IMG/VR virus record: IMGVR_UViG_3300028410_000010
Location: 1 to 64,000 of that record
Direction: 5' to 3' (one strand)
Source of the DNA: a virus
DNA length: 64,000 nt
Shown: in pieces, positions 51,513 to 59,701 of the stretch
Layout: every line of letters begins with the position of its first letter
Position numbering within the stretch: position 1 is the first letter of the stretch
Translations under genes and position numbers: made by a program
The notes under the pieces: generated by a model
The model's input: only the letters and a program-made list of their open reading frames with translations
What the model was told of the DNA's origin: nothing
Databases searched by the model: none

Positions 51513-52436
51513 ATGATCAGATTTCATACAAGTCAATTAATCTTAGAAGGACCAGATTGTTCTGGTAAATCTTCTTTGTACAGTCAGATACACAGAGAGT
51601 CATCGTTCCGATGGAACATTCAAGATCGTTCAACGCTATCGATGTTAGTTTACGGTCAAATGTATAGTAGGAACTTAACTCAACATGCACGTAATTTTTG
51701 GACAGAGCTATCATGTTTGAATAATCGTGTCGTTTTTGTCCTTCCGCCCTGGGAGACAGTCAAGGCTAGATTCCAAAAACGCGGCGATGATTTCCAAACA
51801 GAAGAATCGCTTTCTCGACTCTACACTTTGTTCGAAGATCAAGAGTGGATATCAAATCTACCTAATGTCATTCACGTCGAAAATGATACGAAAAGTGTCG
51901 AAGAAACAACACATGACATTGTAGCTTGGAACAAGACAAAAGAAGAGTGTGACTTAGATGACATTGCAAGTGAAGTACTAAGATACGTGTCAAACATCCC
52001 AAGCACATCAGCAAAAGACTGCGAAGTTCCATTGAGTTTCACCTTCTTTGAAGATCTTGATTTTCCAGAAGCTGATCCTGAAATTCTTGATGACGATGTA
52101 GAAGGGGACTACTTCAAGGGTATACTTGAAAAGATGACTACAAAGATGACAAATGAGCTTAATGGTAAGAATGAGTATAACGAGAAACAAACTTCTACAT
52201 CTCGACGTTTTATATACACTGACGACACATGCATTTCACTCATTCATATTCTGTTTAGAGACAACATTATGGATGTAAACGTGAACTTGCGATCTTCAAA
52301 CGTTGCAAAGACATTTCGCAAGGATCTTGAGTTCATTTATTACCTCGCAAGTGTAGTTCATGAGAAATACAATCTAGGTTCTCCTGTAGAAGCTAAGTTT
52401 AGTTTTAGCTTAAACTCTGCACATCTGGTGCGGTAA
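51513..52436 (+). CDS. Thymidylate-kinase-like P-loop domain fused to a thymidylate-synthase-like domain
   Basis: 307 residues. The N-terminus LILEGPDCSGKSSLYSQ (Walker A 13-21) and RVVFVLPPWETVKARFQKRG resemble thymidylate kinase. After an acidic linker (about 150-220), the C-terminal part CISLIHILFRDNIMDVNVNL then RSSNVAKTFRKDLEFIYYLA and FSLNSAHLV resembles the half of thymidylate synthase that binds dUMP (RSSNV, N-SAH), without a visible catalytic Cys loop. This may make, phosphorylate or handle a modified pyrimidine nucleotide. The TS-like reading is by eye and needs a profile search. Confidence 0.6.
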   Translation: MIRFHTSQLILEGPDCSGKSSLYSQIHRESSFRWNIQDRSTLSMLVYGQMYSRNLTQHARNFWTELSCLNNRVVFVLPPWETVKARFQKRGDDFQTEESLSRLYTLFEDQEWISNLPNVIHVENDTKSVEETTHDIVAWNKTKEECDLDDIASEVLRYVSNIPSTSAKDCEVPLSFTFFEDLDFPEADPEILDDDVEGDYFKGILEKMTTKMTNELNGKNEYNEKQTSTSRRFIYTDDTCISLIHILFRDNIMDVNVNLRSSNVAKTFRKDLEFIYYLASVVHEKYNLGSPVEAKFSFSLNSAHLVR

Positions 52437-52459
52437 AATACTTCTAGTAGGAGATAAAA

Positions 52460-53500
52460 ATGCGTTGTTTAGTAACAGGAGGTGCTGGATTTATCGGATC
52501 TAGCCTTGTAAAAGAACTTGTCAAAGAGGGATGGGATGTAGAGGTTGTCGATGATCTTTCATCAGGCTCTTACGAGTTGTTAAGCCCTTTAAAGACTATT
52601 TATGTAGGATCAGATGACTGGCTTGATAGTCTTACTAATCGAACAGGTGCTGCAGAAGGTATCCCAAAGAACGAAGCTGTTGTGCCATTTTTTCAAAATG
52701 ATTTTGCAGATAAAAGTGTACTTAGAAGAATTCAAAAGTCTAGATACGACGTCATTTTTCATCAAGCAGCCATTCCAAGCGTATCATATTCTGTAGAAAG
52801 CCCTGTAAAGAGCAATATGATCAATCTACACCGATCACTCTTACTCTTTAAAGCAGCGGCAGATAGCAAGACGCCTGTTGTTTGGGCATCTTCTAGCGCT
52901 GTGTATGGTGGTGCTTCAATTCTACCTACAGTCGAAAGCCAAAAGGGCCACTCTCTACCTAAATCTCCATATGCGATGCAAAAGTATCATCTTGAAGATT
53001 ATAGTAAGTTGTATGCAGACTTATACGAGCTCAAAAGCATAGGCCTAAGGTATTTTAACGTTTTCGGGCCTGGTCAATTGGCCGGAAGTGCATATGCGAC
53101 TGCAGTATCAGCCTGGTGTCACGCAATTAAACACGGGCTTGAACTAAGGAGTGATGGAGATGGAGAACAGACACGAGATATGTGTTATATCGACAATGTC
53201 GTGCATGCTAATATTCAGGCTGCACAACTATTATTAAGCTCTAGTAATAAAGATCTTAAGACTGGCAGGTGTTACAATATTGCTTGCGGAAAGAGTGTAA
53301 GCAACAATCAAATACTTGAAGCACTTAAGAATCAGCACGGTGATAAAGTAAAAATCAACCATGCACCTAGAAGAATCGGAGATGTTAGGCATACCCTCGC
53401 AGACATCTCAAGAGCACAAGAGGAATTGGATTATAAAGTTAAAGTCCACTTCTGGGAAGGGCTAGAACTTACTATTAAGTGGTGGGAAGACTATGCGTAA
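52460..53500 (+). CDS. UDP-glucose 4-epimerase-like enzyme (extended SDR), copy 2
   Basis: 346 residues. MRCLVTGGAGFIGSSLVKEL (TGxxGxxG), DVEVVDDLSSG, VIFHQAAIPSVSYSVESP, VWASSSAVYGG, catalytic SPYAMQKYHLE (YxxxK) and RYFNVFGPGQLAGSAYATAV are diagnostic of GalE-type epimerases. It should interconvert NDP-sugars with NAD bound. AGGAGATAAA precedes the ATG. It overlaps thymidine kinase by 8 bases. With the SDR at 40424 it points to glycan synthesis or glycosylation by the phage. Confidence 0.85.
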   Translation: MRCLVTGGAGFIGSSLVKELVKEGWDVEVVDDLSSGSYELLSPLKTIYVGSDDWLDSLTNRTGAAEGIPKNEAVVPFFQNDFADKSVLRRIQKSRYDVIFHQAAIPSVSYSVESPVKSNMINLHRSLLLFKAAADSKTPVVWASSSAVYGGASILPTVESQKGHSLPKSPYAMQKYHLEDYSKLYADLYELKSIGLRYFNVFGPGQLAGSAYATAVSAWCHAIKHGLELRSDGDGEQTRDMCYIDNVVHANIQAAQLLLSSSNKDLKTGRCYNIACGKSVSNNQILEALKNQHGDKVKINHAPRRIGDVRHTLADISRAQEELDYKVKVHFWEGLELTIKWWEDYA

Positions 53501-54068
53501 TCCAGAATTTATCCTCTTCACAGGTCCGATGTTTAGTGGTAAAACTACTCGACTTTTAGCTCAGATCGATAGATACAAGTATCAAAAAAAGCGAACAGTA
53601 GCTTTTAAGCCTATCATGGATGATCGCTATTCAAAAACAAACATAAAGACGCACATAGGTCTAACGCTTGACGACGTCGAAGTAGTCACAGTCGAAACTG
53701 CTAAGGATATTTATAGATTCTTGATAGATTCTGACGTTGATTATGATGTAATTGCTGTTGACGAAGCATTTATGATAGATGATGTAGCAGAAACACTAAT
53801 ACGTCTTTTTAGACTTGGTAAGACAATAATTGTGTCTTCCTTGGAGATGTCAGCGTCTTGTAAAGCATTTGATGAAGTTGCAAAGATAATGCCCTGGGCA
53901 ACACGAATTGAAAAGTGTCCAGCTGTTTGTGTAGAGTGTCAGGCAGACGCATTTTATACTCAGAGGAAGGTAGAAGAAGGAGAAGAGATACAAGTGGGCG
54001 GCGCCGACCTATATGAACCACGTTGCTGGAACTGCCACAGCTACACAAATGAAAGAGACATGTGGTAA
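53493..54068 (+). CDS. tdk: Thymidine kinase (type II)
   Basis: 191 residues. Walker A GPMFSGKTTRLL (10-21), AFKPIMDDRY, AVDEAFMID (usual DEAQF has F for Q), and two cysteine pairs (CPAVCVEC and CWNC) for the structural zinc. It phosphorylates thymidine, and perhaps deoxyuridine or modified nucleosides, to the monophosphate. The DEAF variant may widen the substrate range. It overlaps the epimerase. Confidence 0.85.
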   Translation: MRNPEFILFTGPMFSGKTTRLLAQIDRYKYQKKRTVAFKPIMDDRYSKTNIKTHIGLTLDDVEVVTVETAKDIYRFLIDSDVDYDVIAVDEAFMIDDVAETLIRLFRLGKTIIVSSLEMSASCKAFDEVAKIMPWATRIEKCPAVCVECQADAFYTQRKVEEGEEIQVGGADLYEPRCWNCHSYTNERDMW

Positions 54069-54075
54069 CTGTGAT

Positions 54076-54104
54076 TTGTAAAAGTCACAAAAATAGTATA
54101 AAAT
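54076..54104 (+). promoter_or_regulatory. Promoter of the DHH operon
   Basis: TTGTAA (54076-54081), 17-base spacer, TAAAAT (54099-54104), then GAAGGAGATTTTTCG before ATG 54125. Among the better promoter matches in the window. Confidence 0.6.
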
Positions 54105-54124
54105 GATTCGAAGGAGATTTTTCG

Positions 54125-55024
54125 ATGGATCCAAATAATGTAGATATTGTCATTTATCACGGTGGTTGCTCTGATGGCTTCGGTGCTGCTTTTGCTGCGT
54201 GGAAGCTTCTTGGAAGTAGAGCAAAGTATGTTCCTGGAAAGTTTGGAACACCGCCACCTGATGTGACTGGGAAAAATGTTGTGATCGTTGACTTCTCTTA
54301 CGATAATGCAACGACTAAGGCTATGATTGAGGATGCTAAAGAGCTTCTTGTTTTAGATCATCATAAGTCTGCAATGATTGAGTTGCATGACATTAGCCAG
54401 ACACACTTTGATATGAACAAATCAGGAGCAATCTTAGGTTGGGAGTTTTTCCACCCTGGTAAAGAGCCGCCTAAGTTCTTGTCATACATTCAAGACAGAG
54501 ACTTATGGAATTGGGAACTCCCATACAGTAAAGAATTTAGTGCTGCTTTCGACATGGTAGAAATGAAGTTTGAAGACTATGACGCATATACAGACAACTC
54601 TGTATTTGATGATGCAGTAAAAAGAGGAAGTTATATCCTTGCACACAAGAGAACATTTATCAATAAGATTATGGGTCGAGCAGCAAAAAGAAAGATCCAG
54701 GGAAGATCTGCTCTAGTAGTAAACTCTTCACACTGGATGTCAGAATTCGGAATGCATTTAGCAAAGTTTACTGATGTGGCTGTGGTTTGGTTTCTTGATC
54801 ACAAGGATAGTTCATACCACGTAAGCTTCCGTTCTGTTACACCTGACACTGACGTCTCCGAGATCGCAAAGGTCTTCGGCGGCGGTGGTCATAGATCGGC
54901 AGCAGGCTGTCGTTGGCCAGGAAACAAAAGCATTGAGGAGATATTTGATGAGCCCGGAAAAGAACCAGAAGATGAGACAGATGATCTTGGAAGCGTCGAC
55001 AACCTTGAAGGGACGCCTACCTGA
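54125..55024 (+). CDS. DHH-family phosphoesterase
   Basis: 299 residues. HGGCSDGFGAAFAAW (Asp17), VIVDFSYDNA (Asp56), LVLDHHKSAM (DHH 78-80) and a C-terminal DHHA1 part with KVFGGGGHRSAAGC. The fold includes RecJ, pApase/NrnA and related enzymes; length and GGGGH end best match small-oligonucleotide or cyclic-dinucleotide hydrolases. It could recycle DNA or RNA fragments into mononucleotides or degrade signalling nucleotides used in anti-phage defence (inference). The last 40 residues are acidic. Confidence 0.8.
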   Translation: MDPNNVDIVIYHGGCSDGFGAAFAAWKLLGSRAKYVPGKFGTPPPDVTGKNVVIVDFSYDNATTKAMIEDAKELLVLDHHKSAMIELHDISQTHFDMNKSGAILGWEFFHPGKEPPKFLSYIQDRDLWNWELPYSKEFSAAFDMVEMKFEDYDAYTDNSVFDDAVKRGSYILAHKRTFINKIMGRAAKRKIQGRSALVVNSSHWMSEFGMHLAKFTDVAVVWFLDHKDSSYHVSFRSVTPDTDVSEIAKVFGGGGHRSAAGCRWPGNKSIEEIFDEPGKEPEDETDDLGSVDNLEGTPT

Positions 55025-55175
55025 GCATCCTAGCCACCCTGATGGCAGAAATGCATATGCACATGTACCTAGTGTGATAATCTCTCTACTAGGTGCATCG
55101 TACAAAGATCTTCCGGATGAGAAATTTGAATGCATTGAGAATATTGTAAAGTTCTGCAAGGAGAACCCTTTCTAA
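54948..55175 (+). CDS. Small protein overlapping the DHH gene
   Basis: 75 residues from ATG 54948 with GAGGAG 7 bases upstream, in a different frame inside the DHH gene end. MSPEKNQKMRQMILEASTTL, GRNAYAHVPSVIISLLGASY and FECIENIVKFCKENPF: helical, unrecognised. The 77-base overlap means the DHH acidic tail and this protein's start share DNA. The good ribosome site supports it as real. Confidence 0.55.
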   Translation: MSPEKNQKMRQMILEASTTLKGRLPEHPSHPDGRNAYAHVPSVIISLLGASYKDLPDEKFECIENIVKFCKENPF

Positions 55176-55357
55176 TGAATTTCAATCACTTAGAAGAAAC
55201 AGGGTTCTCCTACATCGAACACTTCATCAGAGCATCAAGATTTGCAGGTATTCTGCTTTTCGCTTCGATGAAGTGTTTTGTGCATGCAGTTCTTCCATTC
55301 TTGTTAACAGAGATAGTCCAGGATACTGTCAAGTCTCTTAAGCAAGCACTATACTAA
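55175..55357 (+). CDS. DUF6356-like small protein
   Basis: 60 residues, ATG overlapping the previous stop (TAATG). The pattern NFNHLEETGFSYIEHFIRAS, RFAGILLFASMKCFVHAVLP and FLLTEIVQDTVKSL matches the DUF6356 proteins I recall (G-x-SY-x-EH, then HAxxPFLF and T). One hydrophobic helix. Function unknown; found in bacteria and phages. Confidence 0.6.
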   Translation: MNFNHLEETGFSYIEHFIRASRFAGILLFASMKCFVHAVLPFLLTEIVQDTVKSLKQALY

Positions 55358-55371
55358 ACTAGAAGTTAAAC

Positions 55372-55776
55372 ATGAGACCAGAATGGAATGAAGTTTGGAT
55401 GAAAGTTGCTGAGCAAATTAGCAGAAGATCATCTGATCAGAAAACAAAAGTGGGCGCTATAATTGTAACACTTGATAATACTCAAGTTTTATCTGTGGGA
55501 TACAACGGCGACGAAAAGGGAGGAAGTAACAAACGTGCCTCTTTTGAGACGGGAAAGTCTGGGTTTATTCATGCAGAAGAGAATGCACTTATCAAGTGCG
55601 ACTTCAACAACCCGAAGAAGAAGAAGATGTATGTTACTCTTAGTCCCTGCATAATGTGTGCAAAGAGAATTATCAATGCTAATATAGACATAGTATACTT
55701 CAAGAAAGAATACGTCGATACGTCCGGCATTGAGTTACTAAAAGATGCGGGAATCGAAATTATACAAATCAAGTGA
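55372..55776 (+). CDS. dCMP deaminase
   Basis: 134 residues. Zinc deaminase motifs FIHAEENALI (His67, Glu69) and LSPCIMCAKRII (Cys93, Cys96); RRSSDQKTKVGAIIV is the usual N-terminal block and GYNGDEKGG the substrate loop. Converts dCMP to dUMP, the substrate of the ThyX enzymes. Shorter than T4 Cd. It closes the nucleotide-metabolism part of the window. Confidence 0.85.
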   Translation: MRPEWNEVWMKVAEQISRRSSDQKTKVGAIIVTLDNTQVLSVGYNGDEKGGSNKRASFETGKSGFIHAEENALIKCDFNNPKKKKMYVTLSPCIMCAKRIINANIDIVYFKKEYVDTSGIELLKDAGIEIIQIK

Positions 55777-55817
55777 GTGTGAGATAAGTATAGGCGTACC
55801 TTGCAAGGACACGTCAC

Positions 55818-56780
55818 ATGACTAATCGTCAAAAAACAAATCACGCCCTCGACGAAGGTTGCGCGTATATAAATGAGATTCTAGAGAAGAGAGTGTTATC
55901 AGAAAACTCCGTTGCTTCTTTTCTTTTGAAAGAAGAATTCTCAAAAGATGAATTCTCAAAGTTAGTACAAAGTTTAAGTCAATTCGCAGATAGAGTGCCT
56001 CCTGAAATGGAAAATACGAGGCTCGCTGTCCAGAAAGCAGTTAAAAATGCGCGATTTGTCTTTAGAGCTCTTATCAGGGGTAAAACTAGTAAACGCTCGT
56101 TTGCTATCATGACTTCTAAAGTAGCAGGTCTTTTAAGCGCTATTGGTAACACTGTTGAAGTAATTAAACAGAACCAAGAGCTCCAGCAGCTTCAAAGTAG
56201 AGTGACATCAGAGTCTGCCTTTATTAAAGAAGAAAAATCAATCGGTGATATTCTTGACAAAGAAGGCCTAAGAGATCTCAACATCCAAATCAAGAAGTCT
56301 TTTACACCTGATGACTTCCTATCACGTTTATTTGGAAAGCGTAATAATTGGTTTGGACTTACACCTAAAAAGCTTAGAGGTGATATTCTGAACCTAACAG
56401 GAACAGGATTAGAGCAGTTTATGGATGTTGTACCTGACTCTCTTGCTTCAGCACTATCTGATGAAGATGCTGAGTATGTTGTTGATACAGCAATGGGCGA
56501 TGAAGATGGAGACGAAGACGAGGAAGTTTCGACATCATCTGATACACGCACAAGTGATACACAGCCCGAATCAATCAAAACATTGTCACGATCTGAAATA
56601 GAAGCGGCGCTCGAATCAAAGTATGGTGAAAACAAAGTCCCAATGGGAATTGTCAACGCCGTACTTGACGTGCTTAAGACCAAAGGCATTCAGGTCGAAC
56701 AGAAGGTCAACGATGAAGAAAAAATTGTCTTAGAACAATGGCGCAGAATGGCGGGCATCACAGGAGGCCTAAATGACTAA
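55818..56780 (+). CDS. Unknown helical protein, possible virion component
   Basis: 320 residues, unrecognised. Helical throughout: FSKDEFSKLVQSLSQFADRV, a coiled VIKQNQELQQLQSRV and KSFTPDDFLSRLFGKRNNWF. An acidic, Ser/Thr-rich stretch (about residues 225-255) precedes the C-terminal domain, which ends EQWRRMAGITGGLND. The E-x-WRRMAGI ending is one I associate with many uncultured marine phage proteins. It overlaps the next gene. No promoter seen in the 41-base gap upstream. Confidence 0.55.
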   Translation: MTNRQKTNHALDEGCAYINEILEKRVLSENSVASFLLKEEFSKDEFSKLVQSLSQFADRVPPEMENTRLAVQKAVKNARFVFRALIRGKTSKRSFAIMTSKVAGLLSAIGNTVEVIKQNQELQQLQSRVTSESAFIKEEKSIGDILDKEGLRDLNIQIKKSFTPDDFLSRLFGKRNNWFGLTPKKLRGDILNLTGTGLEQFMDVVPDSLASALSDEDAEYVVDTAMGDEDGDEDEEVSTSSDTRTSDTQPESIKTLSRSEIEAALESKYGENKVPMGIVNAVLDVLKTKGIQVEQKVNDEEKIVLEQWRRMAGITGGLND

Positions 56781-57045
56781 TGTACTTGATGAAAAGATGC
56801 TAATAACTCTCATGCGTGAAGCATATCAAAAGCATCTTCAGAATCTACAAGAATTCGATACATCAGGATTTGGTGATGACAAGCATACTGTGCTTGATGT
56901 CGGACTTAAGATCAGACACAACAAGACGAACCTGCTTTACACAATATCCCAACTAGGTATAGATGACATTGTGCTCATGACACCAGATGGTGAAGAATTT
57001 ACGGTCTCGAGAAAAGAACTCGAAAAGGAATATAAACTTGACTGA
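56773..57045 (+). CDS. Small protein with LMREAY helix
   Basis: 90 residues overlapping both neighbours. MTNVLDEKMLITLMREAYQK is a variant of the shared N-terminal helix. The rest is beta (HTVLDVGLKIRHNKTNLLYT, DIVLMTPDGEEFTVS). No family recognised. Confidence 0.55.
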   Translation: MTNVLDEKMLITLMREAYQKHLQNLQEFDTSGFGDDKHTVLDVGLKIRHNKTNLLYTISQLGIDDIVLMTPDGEEFTVSRKELEKEYKLD

Positions 57046-57736
57046 TCTAAAAGAAACACAGCGAAAAGTATTAGAAGGAATACAGAAAGATCTTGGCATA
57101 AAGCGAGAGTCTTCATCTAGTACTCTAAACGAATCGTATGTGGCACTTGCAAAAACTTATAACTTGCCTACAGAGCTTCTTTCAAAAAAAGCTAAGCATG
57201 CACACAAGAAGCTGTATGAGAATTACACAGAGCAACTTACAAGAATAAGTGCAGAGCTCGACACTGTAGATAGAAAGAGCGACTTCAGAACCTATAGATC
57301 TTTAAAGCAAAATGAGATCTTCTACATGAACGCAGTCTACTTGCACGAACTGTACTTTGCAAACATTAGTGATGTGCACAGTGAAGTTACAATGGACTCA
57401 CTATCTTACATGAGGCTAGAACGAGACTTTGGTAATTTTGACAACTGGCAATACGATCTTGTAGCTAATGCAATGTCTGGTGCTTCTGGTTGGGCTGTGT
57501 GTGCTTATAGTACATTTTTGCAGAGATACATTAACTTCTTTGTAGAATCTCACGATACATCAATTCCAGTTGGTTGTTACCCGGTCGTAGTTATCGATGT
57601 TTGGGAACATGCATACTTTAGAGATTACCTAGATGACAGAAGATCTTACATCTACTCAATGATGAAAGAGCTTGACTGGGTAGTAATCGAAGAAAGATTT
57701 AAGAAAGCAGATCGAATCGGGCAGGCAATCAAATGA
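57038..57736 (+). CDS. Fe/Mn superoxide dismutase-like protein
   Basis: 232 residues from TTG 57038 (AAAAGGAA 8-15 bases upstream), overlapping the previous stop. Sequence follows Fe/Mn-SOD: KKAKHAHKKLYENYTEQL (first His), NEIFYMNAVYLHELYFANI (His103), GASGWAVCAYSTFLQRYINF and VVVIDVWEHAYFRDY (Asp187, His191), then the W-containing end. All four metal ligands seem present. It would remove superoxide or, if inactive, act as a structural scaffold. It stands among probable virion genes rather than metabolic genes, so packaging is possible. Confidence 0.75.
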   Translation: MTDLKETQRKVLEGIQKDLGIKRESSSSTLNESYVALAKTYNLPTELLSKKAKHAHKKLYENYTEQLTRISAELDTVDRKSDFRTYRSLKQNEIFYMNAVYLHELYFANISDVHSEVTMDSLSYMRLERDFGNFDNWQYDLVANAMSGASGWAVCAYSTFLQRYINFFVESHDTSIPVGCYPVVVIDVWEHAYFRDYLDDRRSYIYSMMKELDWVVIEERFKKADRIGQAIK

Positions 57737-58056
57737 ACAAGACAAGAAAGCTTCTCAGAGAATCAATTAAAGAAGTACTACAGGAGATGATCGACGATGA
57801 TCCAATGTACTTTAGTAGTAATTTCAGCAGAAGCGACACAAGTGCATTTGGTGAAACACCACTAAGCCTAAAGACTGATCTTGAAAAGTACATTCAGAGT
57901 ACGCGTAGAGATCGGAGCCAAGACGCTATCCCAAGAGATGCTGATCCTGCAGATGTTTTGGAGGATTTAGTATTTAGAGACTATCAGTTGTACAAAAGCC
58001 TAATTAGAAATATGCCAGAAGAAAACGCAATTGAATTAATTCGACAGACGTTGTAG
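57733..58056 (+). CDS. Small protein with SIKEVL helix
   Basis: 107 residues. ATGA overlap with the SOD gene. MNKTRKLLRESIKEVLQEMI is the shared helix; then a polar Ser/Arg-rich middle (FSRSDTSAFGETPLSLK) and an acidic helical end (EENAIELIRQTL). Unknown. Confidence 0.55.
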   Translation: MNKTRKLLRESIKEVLQEMIDDDPMYFSSNFSRSDTSAFGETPLSLKTDLEKYIQSTRRDRSQDAIPRDADPADVLEDLVFRDYQLYKSLIRNMPEENAIELIRQTL

Positions 58057-58079
58057 AACTTAAAAGAGGAGTATCAACT

Positions 58080-58328
58080 ATGAAAATTACCAAAGGTAGG
58101 CTTCGCGCTCTAATTAGAGAGTCGTTGAACTCTTATATTGAAGAAGCTGACGAAGATGCAGAATCTCGTGCACCCGAAAATTGGTGGAAAGAAACTCTAG
58201 ATACAGTTCAAAAAACTCCAGGCATAGATGACGAAGATCACGCAAGAGAAATTGCAGGTAAAATCTGGGATGAAGAACTTGACGATGATGAAAGATCGGA
58301 CGTTCGAAAAGAATTCGGAGAAAAGTAA
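58080..58328 (+). CDS. Small acidic protein with LIRESL helix
   Basis: 82 residues, GAGGAG 7-12 bases before ATG. MKITKGRLRALIRESLNSYI, then an acidic body (EEADEDAES, WDEELDDDERSDVRKEFG) with DEDHAREIAGKIWDEEL, which resembles a YPDDE-like short helical domain. Overlaps the next ATG. Unknown. Confidence 0.55.
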   Translation: MKITKGRLRALIRESLNSYIEEADEDAESRAPENWWKETLDTVQKTPGIDDEDHAREIAGKIWDEELDDDERSDVRKEFGEK

Positions 58329-58609
58329 TGAAAATTAAGAAAAGCACGCTCAAAAGAATTATTAGAGAAGAGCTGTCACGCTCAATTGGAAGAGACAGCT
58401 TTGCATTAGTTCCACAAGAGTATTCTCCTGATTTGTATGACGAATATGAAGAGTATGACGATGAAACAGGAAGCGACTGCGGTTGTGGTTGCCCAAGTTG
58501 TGGTGGAGAAGAGATCTTAGCAGACGAAGATGATTACGATTGTGGAAAAAGTGCATTTTCGTACGAAATGCTAGCGTCAGGGCAAGAGATTGAGGAAGAC
58601 ACCTACTAA
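58328..58609 (+). CDS. Small protein with IIREEL helix and Cys cluster
   Basis: 93 residues, TAATG overlap at both ends. MKIKKSTLKRIIREELSRSI, then acidic tyrosine-rich YDEYEEYDDETGSDCGCGCP and SCGGEEI: a C-x-C-x-C-x(2)-C cluster that could bind metal. Unknown. Confidence 0.55.
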   Translation: MKIKKSTLKRIIREELSRSIGRDSFALVPQEYSPDLYDEYEEYDDETGSDCGCGCPSCGGEEILADEDDYDCGKSAFSYEMLASGQEIEEDTY

Positions 58610-59142
58610 TGAAACTATCAAAGAACACATTACGAACTCTCATCTTTGAAGAGCTTGCAAACATTAGTGGAAAAGCACGCTTGTCAGATGACTCTGTTGA
58701 TGATCAAATCGACTCACTACTAATTAGATTTGAAAATGAATCAATTGATGAAGAACTCAAAGAAGAGGGTTACTTATACAGTCTGGCCACCCTCATAGAG
58801 GCACCCGAAGACGATGTCGAAGAAGAGAGCGAAGAAGGAGGTGATGTACCTAATAGCTCTGATGTCGAAGCGGATGCAGAGGGTGTGCCAGACAAACCAC
58901 CTATCGACATTGATGAGTTTGCTCGTAGAGTTGCTCGACTTGTTCAAAATTATCGAAACCTCCTGGACATTGAGACAGTAATCTTAAACAGATCAATTAA
59001 CTTTGTTGAAGAAAACTATGGTCCTGGATTTGTAGATGCACTAGAAGAGACACTCGATACACAGTTCGATCTATCACTTGAGCCTTCTGATAATGAGCCT
59101 CGTAGACCCGCAGCTGCAGGAGCTGGTCCGGGAGGTATCTAA
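58609..59142 (+). CDS. Acidic protein with LIFEEL helix
   Basis: 177 residues. MKLSKNTLRTLIFEELANIS opens it; the middle is acidic and low-complexity (EDDVEEESEEGGDVPNSSD), then DIDEFARRVARLVQNYRNL LDIETVILNRSI-type helices and LEETLDTQFDLSLEPSDNEP. The C-terminal domain DEFARRVARLVxNYRxLLDIE is common, in my memory, in similar marine phage proteins. Third of three consecutive genes with near-identical N-terminal helices. Confidence 0.55.
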   Translation: MKLSKNTLRTLIFEELANISGKARLSDDSVDDQIDSLLIRFENESIDEELKEEGYLYSLATLIEAPEDDVEEESEEGGDVPNSSDVEADAEGVPDKPPIDIDEFARRVARLVQNYRNLLDIETVILNRSINFVEENYGPGFVDALEETLDTQFDLSLEPSDNEPRRPAAAGAGPGGI

Positions 59143-59450
59143 TGAGAAAGAAGAGAACAAGAGCATCGATTCTTGCTGGGGAAATTACAAAGAAAAAGAC
59201 AGTTCACGTCGAGATGACAAAAACGACTCATACACGCCTAAGAGTTAAACTGCTTCAAAATGGTGAACTCTCAATTCAGTCTGTGTTTGAAGAAGTTGCT
59301 CAGAGGATTGGCCTTGAAGATCCATACATGATGCGTCTTTTAGCTAAGGTTAAGACAGAAAAAAGAAACAAAGTTGTCAAACAATTGGAAGAAAGCGAAG
59401 TTGAAGATCTATTTAGTCTATTGGAGGCACAATCGCCGCTTAAAGATTAA
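59142..59450 (+). CDS. Possible ribbon-helix-helix-like protein
   Basis: 102 residues. A basic start (RKKRTRASILAGEITKKKTV) is followed by VHVEMTKTTHTRLRVKLLQN, GELSIQSVFEEVAQRIGLED, a strand plus two helices in the order of RHH DNA-binding proteins. It may be a regulator of late genes or an architectural protein. Overlaps the previous stop by one base. Confidence 0.45.
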   Translation: MRKKRTRASILAGEITKKKTVHVEMTKTTHTRLRVKLLQNGELSIQSVFEEVAQRIGLEDPYMMRLLAKVKTEKRNKVVKQLEESEVEDLFSLLEAQSPLKD

Positions 59451-59464
59451 GGAGTACTAATGCA

Positions 59465-59701
59465 ATGTCAGAACTTTCACCAAAAGCAAAAAACCTGGTA
59501 GACAACAAGAATGGATCTTGGCTGGACAGAACGGTAGGAAAGGTCATCTCTCGGAAGCTAACTGTGTTTCTAGTAGGGACTTTCTTTTTTGGCATGGGAC
59601 TTGGATTAACTCCAGATCACTGGATGACACTTGCTGTTGCGTATGTTGGTACACAAGGTTTTATTGATTCAATAGTAGCATATAGAGAGACGGAAAAATG
59701 A
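59465..59701 (+). CDS. Two-TM membrane protein, holin candidate
   Basis: 78 residues with two hydrophobic segments, LTVFLVGTFFFGMGLGL (about 32-48) and HWMTLAVAYVGTQGFID (about 52-68), a short charged N-terminus and a short C-terminus. Size and topology suit a class II holin. It overlaps the next membrane gene. No endolysin is adjacent (the M15 enzyme is at 32781). Confidence 0.5.
   Translation: MSELSPKAKNLVDNKNGSWLDRTVGKVISRKLTVFLVGTFFFGMGLGLTPDHWMTLAVAYVGTQGFIDSIVAYRETEK

Noticed and set aside
56192-56689. 165-codon reverse frame
   Set aside because: Serine-rich antisense of an acidic coding region; no independent support.
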